A stretch of DNA of 64,000 nucleotides from Methylococcaceae bacterium (GTDB lineage Bacteria > Pseudomonadota > Gammaproteobacteria > Methylococcales > Methylomonadaceae), in contig JABFSH010000061.1 in NCBI GenBank assembly GCA_013140705.1, positions 1 to 64,000 on the forward strand. The letters are read 5' to 3'. Positions 40,129-49,095 of the stretch are shown one piece after another. The stretch's first letter is position 1. Each line of letters starts with the position of its first letter. Made by a program: the position numbers and the translations under genes. The notes under the pieces were generated by a model. That model made no database searches and was not told where the DNA came from. It saw only the letters and a program-made list of their open reading frames with translations.

Positions 40129-41034
40129 ATGAACTTAAGCCAGATTGAATTACTGCGTGTCTTACAGGAAACCAACTTCAGTCTTTCAAAAGCGGCAGAC
40201 AAAATGAATGTTGTGCAATCAGCAGTGAGTCGGCAGTTGCAATTGTTCGAGGAAGAGTTGGGGTCACCCTTGTTCGAACGACAAGGAAAAAAACTGATCG
40301 GCATGACCTTGTTGGGCAACCGCATTATGGAGGAAGTGTCTACCATCAATCGGGCCAAAAACAATATCCAGATGATGGCTGCTGATTATCTAGATAGCAA
40401 TCAGGGAACGCTGCATTTGGCTACCACACATGCCCAGGCCAAATATTTTTTGCCTAAGCCCATACAGCGGTTCAGAGAAAAATATCCCGGCGTTATTATA
40501 TCGATGGTCCAAGCCTCGCCTGAACAGCTGATTGATCACCTGCACACACGTAAAGCCGATATTGCGATCTGTACGGAGCGAGTCGATGAGGTCAACGATC
40601 TGGTTATCGAGACCTGTTATGAATGGCATCACTCTGCCGTGGTATTGAAAAATCACCCGCTGAACGAAGGTGCTATTACACTCGAACGGCTGGCCGAATT
40701 TCCCATTCTGACCTACAACTTTGGTTATACCGGCCGATCCAATATCGAGAGCGCCTTTAATAACGCAGAACTGAAACTGGACATTACCTTGGCGGCAGCG
40801 GATACCGATGTGATCAAAACTTATGTTCGAATTGGTTTGGGCGTGGGTCTGATTACCGGCATGGCATACGATCCCTTAGCCGACCAGGACCTGGTGATGC
40901 GCGATTTATCCCACATCATCCCGCGGTCACGAACAAAAATTGCGTATTTGAAGCACAACTATTTGCCGTTATACAGTCAACATTTTATCGAAGAACTACT
41001 CATTGCCGGCAACGAAGTAAACAATCTGCAATAA
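40129..41034 (+). CDS. cysB: CysB-type LysR regulator (copy 1)
   Basis: The 301 residues start MNLSQIELLRVLQETNFSLS. The winged helix has KMNVVQSAVSRQLQLFEEEL (about 25-44), and the effector domain has LATTHAQAKYFLPKPIQRFR and GYTGRSNIESAF, both typical of CysB/Cbl. CysB activates sulfate-assimilation genes when N-acetylserine is present and sulfide is low. It follows cysA by 85 bases and ends before a strong terminator. A close paralogue lies at 46004-46903, so the locus has two regulators, perhaps for different sulfur signals. Confidence 0.92.
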   Translation: MNLSQIELLRVLQETNFSLSKAADKMNVVQSAVSRQLQLFEEELGSPLFERQGKKLIGMTLLGNRIMEEVSTINRAKNNIQMMAADYLDSNQGTLHLATTHAQAKYFLPKPIQRFREKYPGVIISMVQASPEQLIDHLHTRKADIAICTERVDEVNDLVIETCYEWHHSAVVLKNHPLNEGAITLERLAEFPILTYNFGYTGRSNIESAFNNAELKLDITLAAADTDVIKTYVRIGLGVGLITGMAYDPLADQDLVMRDLSHIIPRSRTKIAYLKHNYLPLYSQHFIEELLIAGNEVNNLQ

Positions 41035-41200
41035 GCACTCATTCAGATCAATGTTTAAATCTTATTGATGTACGGAAAGTTGCTATTAATCAACTGCATA
41101 ACCAATGCACGGATTTTCTAACATTATTTGCATGCTTGACAACGAATAAAATTCTGCAGTACTTTATTTATATCTCGCCGCATGCTGACCGGACAACCGG

Positions 41201-41242
41201 AAGCCAGTGAGCCCTAGACCAAGGGCCACTGGCTTTTTTTTT
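41201..41242 (+). terminator. Rho-independent terminator between cysB and the encapsulin operon
   Basis: AAGCCAGTG (41201-41209) pairs with CACTGGCTT (41227-41235), and GCCCT with AGGGC inside. Eight or nine T residues follow. It ends the cysB message, so the serine acetyltransferase-encapsulin-desulfurase genes need their own promoter or a regulated read-through. Confidence 0.9.
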
Positions 41243-41338
41243 GCCAAATTTTAGATACATCAACGTTCATGCAATTTACATATGAATCTGTTATCTCATG
41301 TCGACATAACGACTATTCAAGAAGCAAGGCAAGTTGTC

Positions 41339-42277
41339 ATGACTGACACCAGCTTTTCGAATCTTAAAAACGATTGGGGTATCGACAGCCTCGTTACCGA
41401 TTTACGTAACCTCCGCCTGCAATCGCTCGAAATCAGGCAACGGCGTGACAAACCACCAAAGTTACCTTCACGGAAAATATTACAAGATATCGTGGAGGGC
41501 TTAAGCGCGGCATTATTTCCCAACCGCCTCGGTTTACCTTATCTGAATGACGAAGGCATTGATTATTTCGTTGGACACAAACTGGACATTGTCTTAAGAG
41601 AACTCCATCAGGAAATCCGACGCGAACTTCAATTCATCTCGGGGCACTCAGAAAATGATACGGCAAGTCGTGAACAGGCGATTGAGATCACTCGCAAATT
41701 TGCTGCGCGTTTGCCAGAAATTCGCGTGTTACTGGATACCGATATCCAAGCCGCATACGAAGGCGATCCAGCTGCACGAAGTTCCGATGAAATCCTGGTT
41801 TGTTACCCGGGTATTACGGCTACGATTCATCATCGCCTTGCACATGTCTTGTATGAACTGGGCGTTCCACTCATAGCCCGAATTATCGCTGAAATAGCCC
41901 ACTCGGCTACCGGTATTGATATTCACCCCGGTGCCCAAATAGGCGAAAGTTTTTTTATTGATCATGGCACCGGCGTGGTGATAGGAGAAACCTGCATTAT
42001 TGGTCGTAAAGTCCGCTTGTATCAAGCGGTCACATTAGGCGCCAAACGTTTTCAAAAAGACGAAAACGGCGTTCTAGTGAAAGGTAATGCCAGACACCCT
42101 ATTGTTGAAGATGATGTCGTGGTTTATGCAGGTGCTACGATTTTGGGACGTATCACGATTGGATGCGGATCTACGATTGGTGGCAATGTCTGGCTCACCC
42201 ACGATGTACCGCCCGGCAGCAACATCACACAGAGTTTTGTTCGCAGTGAACCCTCCGAAGGCGGTGCCGGCCACTAG
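41339..42277 (+). CDS. epsC: Serine O-acetyltransferase, EpsC/SrpH type
   Basis: This enzyme makes O-acetylserine, the acceptor for cysteine synthase. The 312 residues from the ATG at 41339 have the family's helical N-terminus (DSLVTDLRNLRLQSLEIRQ) and a left-handed beta-helix with GIDIHPGAQIGESFFIDHGTG and VVIGETCIIG hexapeptide repeats. An in-frame ATG at 41282 would add 19 residues but has no ribosome-binding site and lies only 40 bases after a terminator. SrpH-type enzymes are encoded beside family 2A encapsulins in cyanobacteria. Here too it is followed by the encapsulin gene. Confidence 0.9.
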   Translation: MTDTSFSNLKNDWGIDSLVTDLRNLRLQSLEIRQRRDKPPKLPSRKILQDIVEGLSAALFPNRLGLPYLNDEGIDYFVGHKLDIVLRELHQEIRRELQFISGHSENDTASREQAIEITRKFAARLPEIRVLLDTDIQAAYEGDPAARSSDEILVCYPGITATIHHRLAHVLYELGVPLIARIIAEIAHSATGIDIHPGAQIGESFFIDHGTGVVIGETCIIGRKVRLYQAVTLGAKRFQKDENGVLVKGNARHPIVEDDVVVYAGATILGRITIGCGSTIGGNVWLTHDVPPGSNITQSFVRSEPSEGGAGH

Positions 42278-42363
42278 GTCATACAAAGCAAGCAAAACAA
42301 GGGATTTCCAATTATTGATAATTGGCATCCATTTTTAATAACTCAACAAAAAAGGAAACGATT

Positions 42364-43296
42364 ATGTCCGATATTCATGAAGGTCAATCTCACACCGCAT
42401 TAGGTGATGTTGCGGCGCGCACCCTGGCGAATGCCACCAAAACAGTCCCAATGTTATCCACCATCTCCCCTCGGTGGTTGGTGCATCTTTTACATTGGAC
42501 TCCGCTGGAAGCCGGAATTTACCGTGTCAACAAAGTGAAGAACGAAACCGATCTTCTGGTTGACTGTTCCAGTCTGGACGAAAAGGAACTTCCACAAACG
42601 TTCGTCGATTATGAGGAATGGGGACGCGAATACCGACTGAACGCTGTCAATACCGTGCTGGATGTTCACACCCGTATTTCCGATCTGTACAGCAGTCCGC
42701 ATAATCAAATCCACGAACAGTTACGTTTAACGATCGAAACCATTAAAGAGCGTCAGGAAAGCGAATTGATCAACAATACCGAGTACGGTTTGCTGAATAA
42801 CGTTGCGCCCTCACAAAAAGTGCAACCACGTGCCGGCGGCACTGGAGCACCGACTCCGGATGATATGGATGAATTGATTTCCCGCGTCTGGAAAGAACCG
42901 GCTTTCTTCCTGGCCCATCCACAAGCGATAGCTGCGTTTGGACGTGAATGCACCCGCCGCGGTGTTCCTCCCGCCATTGTTACCTTATTCGGTTCACAAT
43001 TTTTGACCTGGAGGGGTCTCCCCATCATTCCAACCGACAAATTGAAAGTGACCCATAATAAAACCAATATTTTATTGCTGCGGACCGGCGAGAGCCGTCA
43101 GGGTGTCGTGGGTCTCTATCAACCGAATCTGACGGGACAGCTGAGCATGGGGCTTTCTGTACGGTTTATGGGCATCAATCATAAAGCTATCGCCTCTTAT
43201 CTGATCTCGCTCTATTGTTCACTGGCGGTGTTGACTGATGATGCGCTCGGCGTGCTCGAAAATGTCGACGTGAGCAAGTATCATGAATACAAATGA
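42364..43296 (+). CDS. srpI: Family 2A encapsulin shell protein (SrpI-like)
   Basis: The 310 residues start at the ATG at 42364, which has AAGGAAACG upstream. The sequence matches the HK97-fold encapsulins of family 2A: an N-terminal arm with TALGDVAARTLANATKTVP (about 11-29), PRWLVHLLHWTPLEAGIYRVN, EYGLLNNV (near 143-150) and EPAFFLAHPQAIAAFGRECTRRG (about 176-198). There is no cyclic-nucleotide-binding domain, so it is 2A rather than 2B. Shells of this family (Synechococcus SrpI, Acinetobacter) package a cysteine desulfurase. The next gene, which overlaps by 14 bases, encodes exactly that cargo. The shell probably encloses sulfur released from cysteine. Confidence 0.93.
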   Translation: MSDIHEGQSHTALGDVAARTLANATKTVPMLSTISPRWLVHLLHWTPLEAGIYRVNKVKNETDLLVDCSSLDEKELPQTFVDYEEWGREYRLNAVNTVLDVHTRISDLYSSPHNQIHEQLRLTIETIKERQESELINNTEYGLLNNVAPSQKVQPRAGGTGAPTPDDMDELISRVWKEPAFFLAHPQAIAAFGRECTRRGVPPAIVTLFGSQFLTWRGLPIIPTDKLKVTHNKTNILLLRTGESRQGVVGLYQPNLTGQLSMGLSVRFMGINHKAIASYLISLYCSLAVLTDDALGVLENVDVSKYHEYK

Positions 43297-45472
43297 GTTT
43301 GAGCCTTTTGATCAATCTCAACGCGGGTTATCCGATAACCTGGGCCTAGCCAACGGATTGCCTGATATCGATCAATTGACCCAGCTGGCGAATCAACTCT
43401 TTGCCGCCCTGCCCTGTGACGGATCCCGACTGGGACTCGCTGCATCGGCAGTGCCCGGTGGCTTGCACGCGTCGTCAGCAGCTCTCGACAAACTCGGTCT
43501 GTCAACCACGTCACTGCAGGGATTGGGATTGCCAGGCGAGTTAGAGTTAAGACAATTGTTCGCGCAGCGCCAACCCTTGTATGCCAGTGTGCCGGACAAA
43601 CTGGATCCCAGCGCCGTGCCAGGACAACCGCAAACCAATGGCAATGGTTTAACGGCACCCCTTGCGGGCCTGGATAGCAAGGTACTGGCAGGTATTTTTC
43701 TGCAAAACAGGGGATTGCCCAATGAGGCCGATTTACAGCAGCTTCTGGTAACACGACCGCCGTCTGGCTCGCATCAACCCATCGGATTGGGCGGTAGTTC
43801 AACATCATCGTTAGCCTCTGCATTGGACCTGACGCCTCTCGCAATCGAACCGACTACCGAAATCGGCACGGAGTCTATTGCGAATTTTCCGCAACCGTTT
43901 GTAGGGGATGTTCAAAAGCAGTTAGCCACCCATAACATAGTGATTGACAGTTTTCCGAAAGCGGCACCCAATCAATCCAGACCCTCTGATTTACCGGGGG
44001 CCTCGTCAATTGCGGGCTTATCAGCGTCCATGGCTAACTTCGATGCCTCTCTGATTGCGGGCTTGGCACCTGAAGTCTATGGTTTACCGGGAGAATCCGA
44101 GTTGCAATTATTGTTTGGCGGCGGCTCAATTCCTGAAAAACACAGTTCAGCAACAGGCGCACCAAAGTCAAACTTCTATTTTCTTGATGAGCTAAATACC
44201 AGCGGTTTTAACGCGCAGGCATTAAACGCTGCGGCAGCGCATCCGGCTTTTGATGTCCATGCCTATCGCCGTGACTTCCCGATTCTGAAAGAAACAGTCA
44301 ACGGCTATCCCCTGGCCTGGTTTGATAACGCCGCAACCACTCAAAAACCGCAGGCAGTGATTGACCGGATTTCGTATTTTTATGAACACGAAAACTCCAA
44401 CATTCACCGGGCAGCGCATGAAATGGCCGCGCGCGCAACCGATGCTTATGAACAGGCGCGGGATACTGTAGCCCGCTTTTTAAATGCGCCGTCCGCTGAA
44501 GATATTATTTTCGTCAGGGGCACGACCGAAGGCATCAATCTGATTGCGCAAAGCTGGGGGAGACAAAACATCAGGGCCGATGATGAAATTGTCATTACCT
44601 GGCTGGAGCATCATGCCAACATCGTGCCCTGGCAGCAGCTTTGTGAGATTACCGGCGCCAAGTTATGTGTTGTGCCGGTTGATGATAGCGGTCAGGTGTT
44701 GCTGGGTGACTACCAGAAATTGCTCAATTCTCGCACCAAAATAGTCTCCTTTACTCACGTTTCCAATGCCCTGGGTACTGTTACGCCAGCAGCGGAGATA
44801 ATTGCCATGGCACATCGTGTCGGTGCTCGTGTTCTGTTGGATGCGGCCCAGTCGGTCTCTCACTTACGCGTTGATGTGCAGACACTTGATTGCGACTGGT
44901 GTGTCTTCTCGGGGCACAAGATTTTTGGCCCAACCGGCATTGGTGCAGTGTATGGTAAGAGTGAGTTGTTGCAATCCATGCCACCCTGGCAAGGCGGCGG
45001 CAACATGATAGAAGACGTGACATTTGAAAAAACCCTTTATCAACCAGCACCCGCCCGCTTTGAAGCCGGAACCGGAAATATTGCAGACGCTGTCGGCCTG
45101 GGTGCCGCGCTTGAATACCTGACGAAAATTGGTCTTGAAAATGTCGCTCGTTATGAACACGAGTTACTGGTTTATGGAATGGAAGCTCTGCAGCGCATAC
45201 CAGGGTTGCGATTAATTGGTACTGCTCGGGAAAAAACCAGCGTTTTATCGTTCGTACTTTCAGGCCATTCCAATCAGGATATCGGAGTTGCATTAAACCA
45301 TGTGGGCATTGCGGTCAGAACGGGCCACCATTGCGCACAACCCATTCTGCGCCGTTTTGATCTCGAAAGTAGTGTAAGACCCTCTCTGGCTTTCTACAAT
45401 ACCTATGAAGAAGTTGATCGACTGGTTGATGCTGTCCGCCGTATCCAAAGTGGTAAGGACATTTTTAGCTAG
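43283..45472 (+). CDS. Encapsulin cargo: cysteine desulfurase with N-terminal loading region
   Basis: The 729 residues have two parts. Residues 1-320 are low-complexity, Gly/Leu/Pro-rich and probably disordered. They carry four similar motifs: GLPDIDQLTQLANQLF (25-40), GLPGELELRQLF (82-93), GLPNEADLQQLL (144-155) and GLPGESELQLLF (267-278). Residues 322-727 are a SufS-type PLP desulfurase: the PLP lysine is K546 (FSGHKIFGPTG), and the persulfide Cys is C684 (RTGHHCAQP). It turns cysteine into alanine plus enzyme-bound sulfur. In characterised family 2A systems the N-terminal extension directs the enzyme into the shell. The start overlaps the encapsulin stop by 14 bases, giving tight coupling. 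Confidence 0.93.
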   Translation: MNTNEFEPFDQSQRGLSDNLGLANGLPDIDQLTQLANQLFAALPCDGSRLGLAASAVPGGLHASSAALDKLGLSTTSLQGLGLPGELELRQLFAQRQPLYASVPDKLDPSAVPGQPQTNGNGLTAPLAGLDSKVLAGIFLQNRGLPNEADLQQLLVTRPPSGSHQPIGLGGSSTSSLASALDLTPLAIEPTTEIGTESIANFPQPFVGDVQKQLATHNIVIDSFPKAAPNQSRPSDLPGASSIAGLSASMANFDASLIAGLAPEVYGLPGESELQLLFGGGSIPEKHSSATGAPKSNFYFLDELNTSGFNAQALNAAAAHPAFDVHAYRRDFPILKETVNGYPLAWFDNAATTQKPQAVIDRISYFYEHENSNIHRAAHEMAARATDAYEQARDTVARFLNAPSAEDIIFVRGTTEGINLIAQSWGRQNIRADDEIVITWLEHHANIVPWQQLCEITGAKLCVVPVDDSGQVLLGDYQKLLNSRTKIVSFTHVSNALGTVTPAAEIIAMAHRVGARVLLDAAQSVSHLRVDVQTLDCDWCVFSGHKIFGPTGIGAVYGKSELLQSMPPWQGGGNMIEDVTFEKTLYQPAPARFEAGTGNIADAVGLGAALEYLTKIGLENVARYEHELLVYGMEALQRIPGLRLIGTAREKTSVLSFVLSGHSNQDIGVALNHVGIAVRTGHHCAQPILRRFDLESSVRPSLAFYNTYEEVDRLVDAVRRIQSGKDIFS

Positions 45473-46003
45473 GGGTATCCAACAATGTAAATCGAAGTCG
45501 ATCTGTTATCTCAAAATAGCGTCATGCTCTCAAACACAGGGATGTGTAAGGCTTTTACTTTTCATTCTGTAGGATTTAGAACCTTACAAAATTGGAATGA
45601 AAATGTCTTGATCTCTACAAAATCACGATTTCATAATCTTGCTACGCTCTAATCGTGTCTGCGTTACTCTTCAAATCACATCCATGAATCCAACCTTAAG
45701 CAAGCAGTTCCAATTTTTCTGAATGCCGATTTTTCCAGCTTCATTCTAACGCGCAAAAAAATGCGGGTATCAAACCCGCACAAAAAACATCCCTGTTACA
45801 CTCAGGAGTACCAGGATCAATTCGCTTGTCACTAACAGGGGTTTCATTTTTTTATATCTATTGGTCTTGGTCAATAGGGTCAGTAAAGTAGGTTTCTCAA
45901 GCGTAATGTTAATGCCGATTTTATTTTAAATAAAACGATATATGTAGATTATGAGTTCTAATAAATAGATAATAACTACAAAGTATCTAATTATTAGTAG
46001 CAC
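45473..46003. other. Intergenic region with hairpins before the second cysB-like gene
   Basis: No protein gene is seen. The region has a strong minus-strand terminator near 45755-45780 and an adjoining inverted repeat (see the ncRNA entry). The last 100 bp are very AT-rich and likely hold the promoter of the CysB-like gene at 46004. Confidence 0.4.
45755..45842 (-). ncRNA. Candidate small RNA 3' end with intrinsic terminator
   Basis: On the minus strand, CCCTGTTA / TAACAGGG arms (45833-45840, 45791-45798) enclose 34 bases. They are followed by TGCGGGT, TTGAT, ACCCGCA and seven T residues (45780 down to 45755). This is a strong intrinsic terminator, yet no minus-strand gene precedes it: the nearest upstream gene, at 46004, is on the plus strand. 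On the plus strand the CCCTGTTA stem is followed by a T-rich stretch (45847 on) and could instead end the encapsulin operon. Confidence 0.35.
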
Positions 46004-46903
46004 ATGAATTTAAGCCAGATTGAATTGCTCCGTGTTTTACAGGAGACGCATTTCAACCTTTCTAAAGCAGCGGAGAAAATGCACCTTGTGCAATCTGCGG
46101 TCAGTCGGCAATTACAATTATTTGAAGTCGAGCTGGGGTCGCCTTTATTTGAACGCTCAGGAAAAAAACTGATTGGCCTGACGCCTTTAGGCAAGTCTGT
46201 CATGGATGAGGTCGCTATCATACATCAAGCTAAAAGCAATATTGGCACGCTGGCAGCCGATTATCTGGTCTGTGATCATGGTACGCTGCATATTGCAACA
46301 ACTCACACGCAGGCAAAATATTATTTACCGACACCGATTCGACGCTTTCGTGAAAAATATCCGCGCGTAAAAATTTATATGGTTCAGGACTCTCCTGAGC
46401 AATTGATTGATCAGTTGCGCGCCGGAAAGGCAGATATTGCCATTTGCACTGAGAAAGTTGATCAAGAAACTGACTTGATCATCAAAAAATGTTACGAATG
46501 GCATCACTCCGCGATTGTTCCGCATGATCATCCGTTAACTGAAGGAAAACTGACGCTTGAGCGCTTGGCTACCTACCCTATTCTTACCTACAGCGTAGGC
46601 TTCACGGGTCGTTCCAATATTGAAAGCGCCTTTAAAAATGCAGGACTGGAATTGGATCTGACTTTAGCTGCTGCGGATTCGGATGTCATTAAAACCTATG
46701 TACGCCTGGGTTTTGGTGTCGGCCTCATCGCTGCCATGGCTTATGACCCATGCATTGACAAGGATTTGGTGGCACTTGACCTTTCGCAACTAATCAAAAG
46801 CTCCAGCACAAAAATCGCCTGTCTAAAGCACAACTACCTACCTTTATACAGCCAGCACTTTATTGATGAATTGCAATTCGCAGCTAAGGACATGCATTAT
46901 TAA
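46004..46903 (+). CDS. CysB-type LysR regulator (copy 2)
   Basis: The 299 residues are closely similar to the CysB-like protein at 40129 (same start MNLSQIELLRVLQET, same HTH VQSAVSRQLQLFE, same THAQ/THTQAKYF/Y and GRSNIESAF blocks). It should bind DNA near sulfur genes and sense O- or N-acetylserine or a related ligand. Position directly after the desulfurase suggests control of the encapsulin operon, but it has its own AT-rich promoter region. Copies 1 and 2 probably arose by duplication. A gene symbol is not given because either copy could be the orthologue of E. coli cysB or cbl. Confidence 0.9.
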   Translation: MNLSQIELLRVLQETHFNLSKAAEKMHLVQSAVSRQLQLFEVELGSPLFERSGKKLIGLTPLGKSVMDEVAIIHQAKSNIGTLAADYLVCDHGTLHIATTHTQAKYYLPTPIRRFREKYPRVKIYMVQDSPEQLIDQLRAGKADIAICTEKVDQETDLIIKKCYEWHHSAIVPHDHPLTEGKLTLERLATYPILTYSVGFTGRSNIESAFKNAGLELDLTLAAADSDVIKTYVRLGFGVGLIAAMAYDPCIDKDLVALDLSQLIKSSSTKIACLKHNYLPLYSQHFIDELQFAAKDMHY

Positions 46904-46987
46904 CCGAGCTTATATAGATTAATCTTCATTCTTTTATCCTGAAGCAAAATCAAGCGAGCTTCTCATTCATTAATAAATCATTGAATT

Positions 46988-48067
46988 TCAATACTTATAA
47001 TCTAATTTTTCAGTAGCTCGGTATCCGTGCTTTCGAAAGAAAAACGCCACATTCACCAAGGCGATCATCACTGGCACTTCAATTAATGGCCCTATGACCG
47101 CCGCAAATGCAGCACCACTATTGATGCCAAATACAGCTACTGCAACAGCAATCGCCAGTTCGAAGTTGTTACTGGCAGCGGTGAACGCCAAGGTAGTAGT
47201 CTTTGCATAGTCTGCACCTATGAGTTTGCCCATCATAAAACTTACTAAAAACATCACCACAAAATAAATCAACAACGGAATGGCAATGCGTACGACATCA
47301 AATGGCAATTGCACGATTAATTTGCCTTTGAGCGAAAACATCATGATGATGGTGAACAATAAGGCAACGAGTGTTATCGGACTGATTTTCGTTATGAATT
47401 GCTGCTGATACCAGTCCCCGCCCTTGGCACGAACCAAGAAGAAACGTGTCAGGATTCCCGCAATAAAGGGCACACCCAAATAAATGAATACGCTTTTAGC
47501 AATGTCTCCGATGGTGATAGCCACCAGGCTACCTTGCAATCCAAACAACGGTGGCAATACGGTAATAAATAACCAGGCATACACGCTGTAAAAAAGCACC
47601 TGGAATACGCTATTAAATGCAACTAGGCCCGCGACATATTCATTGTCGCCATTCGCCAATTCATTCCAGACGATCACCATTGCAATACAACGAGCCAAAC
47701 CAATTAATATCAGCCCCGTCATGTATTCGGGATAATCACGCAAAAAAATAATAGCCAACACGAACATCAACACCGGACCGATAATCCAGTTCTGCACCAA
47801 TGAAACACTTAATACTTTCCAATTGCAAAATACATCCCCCAGCTCCTCGTAATGGACTTTGGCCAGCGGTGGGTACATCATTAAAATCAATCCGATGGCA
47901 ATCGGAATGTTGGTCGTTCCCACCGAAACTGCATCATTTAATGCATTGACCTCGGCCGGTAAGAGAAAACCAGCGCCGACTCCAACAGCCATTGCGATAA
48001 AGATCCAAAGGGTCAGGTAGCGGTCGAGAAAGGATAAATGTGGTCTTGAGCAAGTGTTTTTGTTCAT
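46988..48067 (-). CDS. acr3: Arsenite efflux transporter ACR3
   Basis: This 359-residue inner-membrane carrier has ten predicted spans. Family blocks include [17 protein letters not shown] (about 64-80), [21 protein letters not shown] with the conserved Cys (about 121-141), and [20 protein letters not shown] (near 320-339) with the conserved Glu. It exports As(III), using the proton gradient. It is the last gene of the arsR-arsI-arsC-acr3 operon. Confidence 0.95.
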   Translation of the reverse strand: MNKNTCSRPHLSFLDRYLTLWIFIAMAVGVGAGFLLPAEVNALNDAVSVGTTNIPIAIGLILMMYPPLAKVHYEELGDVFCNWKVLSVSLVQNWIIGPVLMFVLAIIFLRDYPEYMTGLILIGLARCIAMVIVWNELANGDNEYVAGLVAFNSVFQVLFYSVYAWLFITVLPPLFGLQGSLVAITIGDIAKSVFIYLGVPFIAGILTRFFLVRAKGGDWYQQQFITKISPITLVALLFTIIMMFSLKGKLIVQLPFDVVRIAIPLLIYFVVMFLVSFMMGKLIGADYAKTTTLAFTAASNNFELAIAVAVAVFGINSGAAFAAVIGPLIEVPVMIALVNVAFFFRKHGYRATEKLDYKY

Positions 48068-48148
48068 AAATAGTTCCAGTTAGTAGCTGCCACCAACATT
48101 TTAAGGAGCGGTTCTAAACCAATTGCTTCGTCATGCAACAATGACTGT

Positions 48149-48643
48149 TTAGGGCAATAAATTGCCAATGCGATCCAGCTCTGCTTTCAGGTGCTCTCGG
48201 TCATGCTGTAATTCATTTAGGGGTAATGCCAGAAATTCCTCAATGCGATAGCGAAGGATGCGATAGGCAGTCATGAAGGCCGCGTCGATTTCGTCTTCGC
48301 TGCCAGTGACATGAGCGGGATCTTCGACGCCCCAGTGACTGCGCATCACCGGACCGAGATAAACCGGACAGGTTTCGTTGGCGGCATTACCGCAGACACT
48401 AAGCACAATATCCGGCGTTACTGGCAATTCATTCCAGGATTTACTGTAGTACGATTCTGTTGAAATCCCTTCTCGATTCAGCAACGCACGGGAACGCGGA
48501 TGCACTTGCCCAGTAGGTTTGCTACCGGCGCTCACAGCCCGCCAACCTTTCGGAGCCAGATGATTGAAAGTGGCTTCACCCAGAATGGAGCGACAGGAAT
48601 TGCCCGTGCATAGAAACAGAACATTAAAAACATGTTCTCTCAT
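48149..48643 (-). CDS. arsC: Arsenate reductase, low-molecular-weight phosphatase type
   Basis: ArsC reduces As(V) to As(III) with thioredoxin or a similar thiol. The protein is 164 residues from the ATG at 48643. This ATG overlaps the arsI stop (ATGA) and has GGAG nine bases upstream. A nearer in-frame ATG at 48649 leaves too short a spacing. The P-loop is C12-TGNSC-R18 at the N-terminus, and later Cys residues for the disulfide relay are SVCGNAANETCPV (about 82-94). The substrate is exported by Acr3 downstream. Confidence 0.93.
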   Translation of the reverse strand: MREHVFNVLFLCTGNSCRSILGEATFNHLAPKGWRAVSAGSKPTGQVHPRSRALLNREGISTESYYSKSWNELPVTPDIVLSVCGNAANETCPVYLGPVMRSHWGVEDPAHVTGSEDEIDAAFMTAYRILRYRIEEFLALPLNELQHDREHLKAELDRIGNLLP

Positions 48644-49086
48644 CTGCATTTGCTCCCTTGGAAGGGTGCGCAGCAGGCGGATGACTCTGTTTTGACAGGA
48701 ACGGGCGTGTCTTCGCCAAAAACCGGGATTGTTGCGAGCGAATGAAATGCTTCCCAAGCGATGCCTTGCGGATCAATCGTCCAATATTTATTGGCTTTGG
48801 CGTAGCAGCAGGCGGCGTCTTGCTGTTCTTCAACCGGCAATAAAGCGTCTGCTAGCCGTTGATTCAAATCATGTAATTCAGCCTCCAAGTCCACTTGAAT
48901 TCCCAAATGATCCAGCCCTGCATTGGCACTGCGTTGGGAAATCGCGAAATTGATGCGGGGATCATCCAGCATCCATTTTGCATAATCCGGTTTCATGACG
49001 GTAGGTTCAGTGGCGAACATTGCCGAATAAAAACGGATGCTTTCGATCAAGTTATTGACAGCCACATGTACATGGAAACGTTTCAT
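48640..49086 (-). CDS. arsI: ArsI-type C-As lyase (glyoxalase/dioxygenase superfamily)
   Basis: ArsI breaks the carbon-arsenic bond of trivalent methyl- and aromatic arsenicals using Fe(II) and O2. The 148 residues have the metal triad candidates H5, H60 and E112 (WEAF) and the arsenic-binding vicinal pair C93-C94 (DAACCYAK), all as in known ArsI proteins. A CadI-like function cannot be excluded from sequence alone. The gene lies 9 bases after arsR and overlaps arsC by 4 bases. Its presence widens the operon from inorganic to methylated arsenic. Confidence 0.88.
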   Translation of the reverse strand: MKRFHVHVAVNNLIESIRFYSAMFATEPTVMKPDYAKWMLDDPRINFAISQRSANAGLDHLGIQVDLEAELHDLNQRLADALLPVEEQQDAACCYAKANKYWTIDPQGIAWEAFHSLATIPVFGEDTPVPVKTESSACCAPFQGSKCR

Positions 49087-49095
49087 AATATTTTC

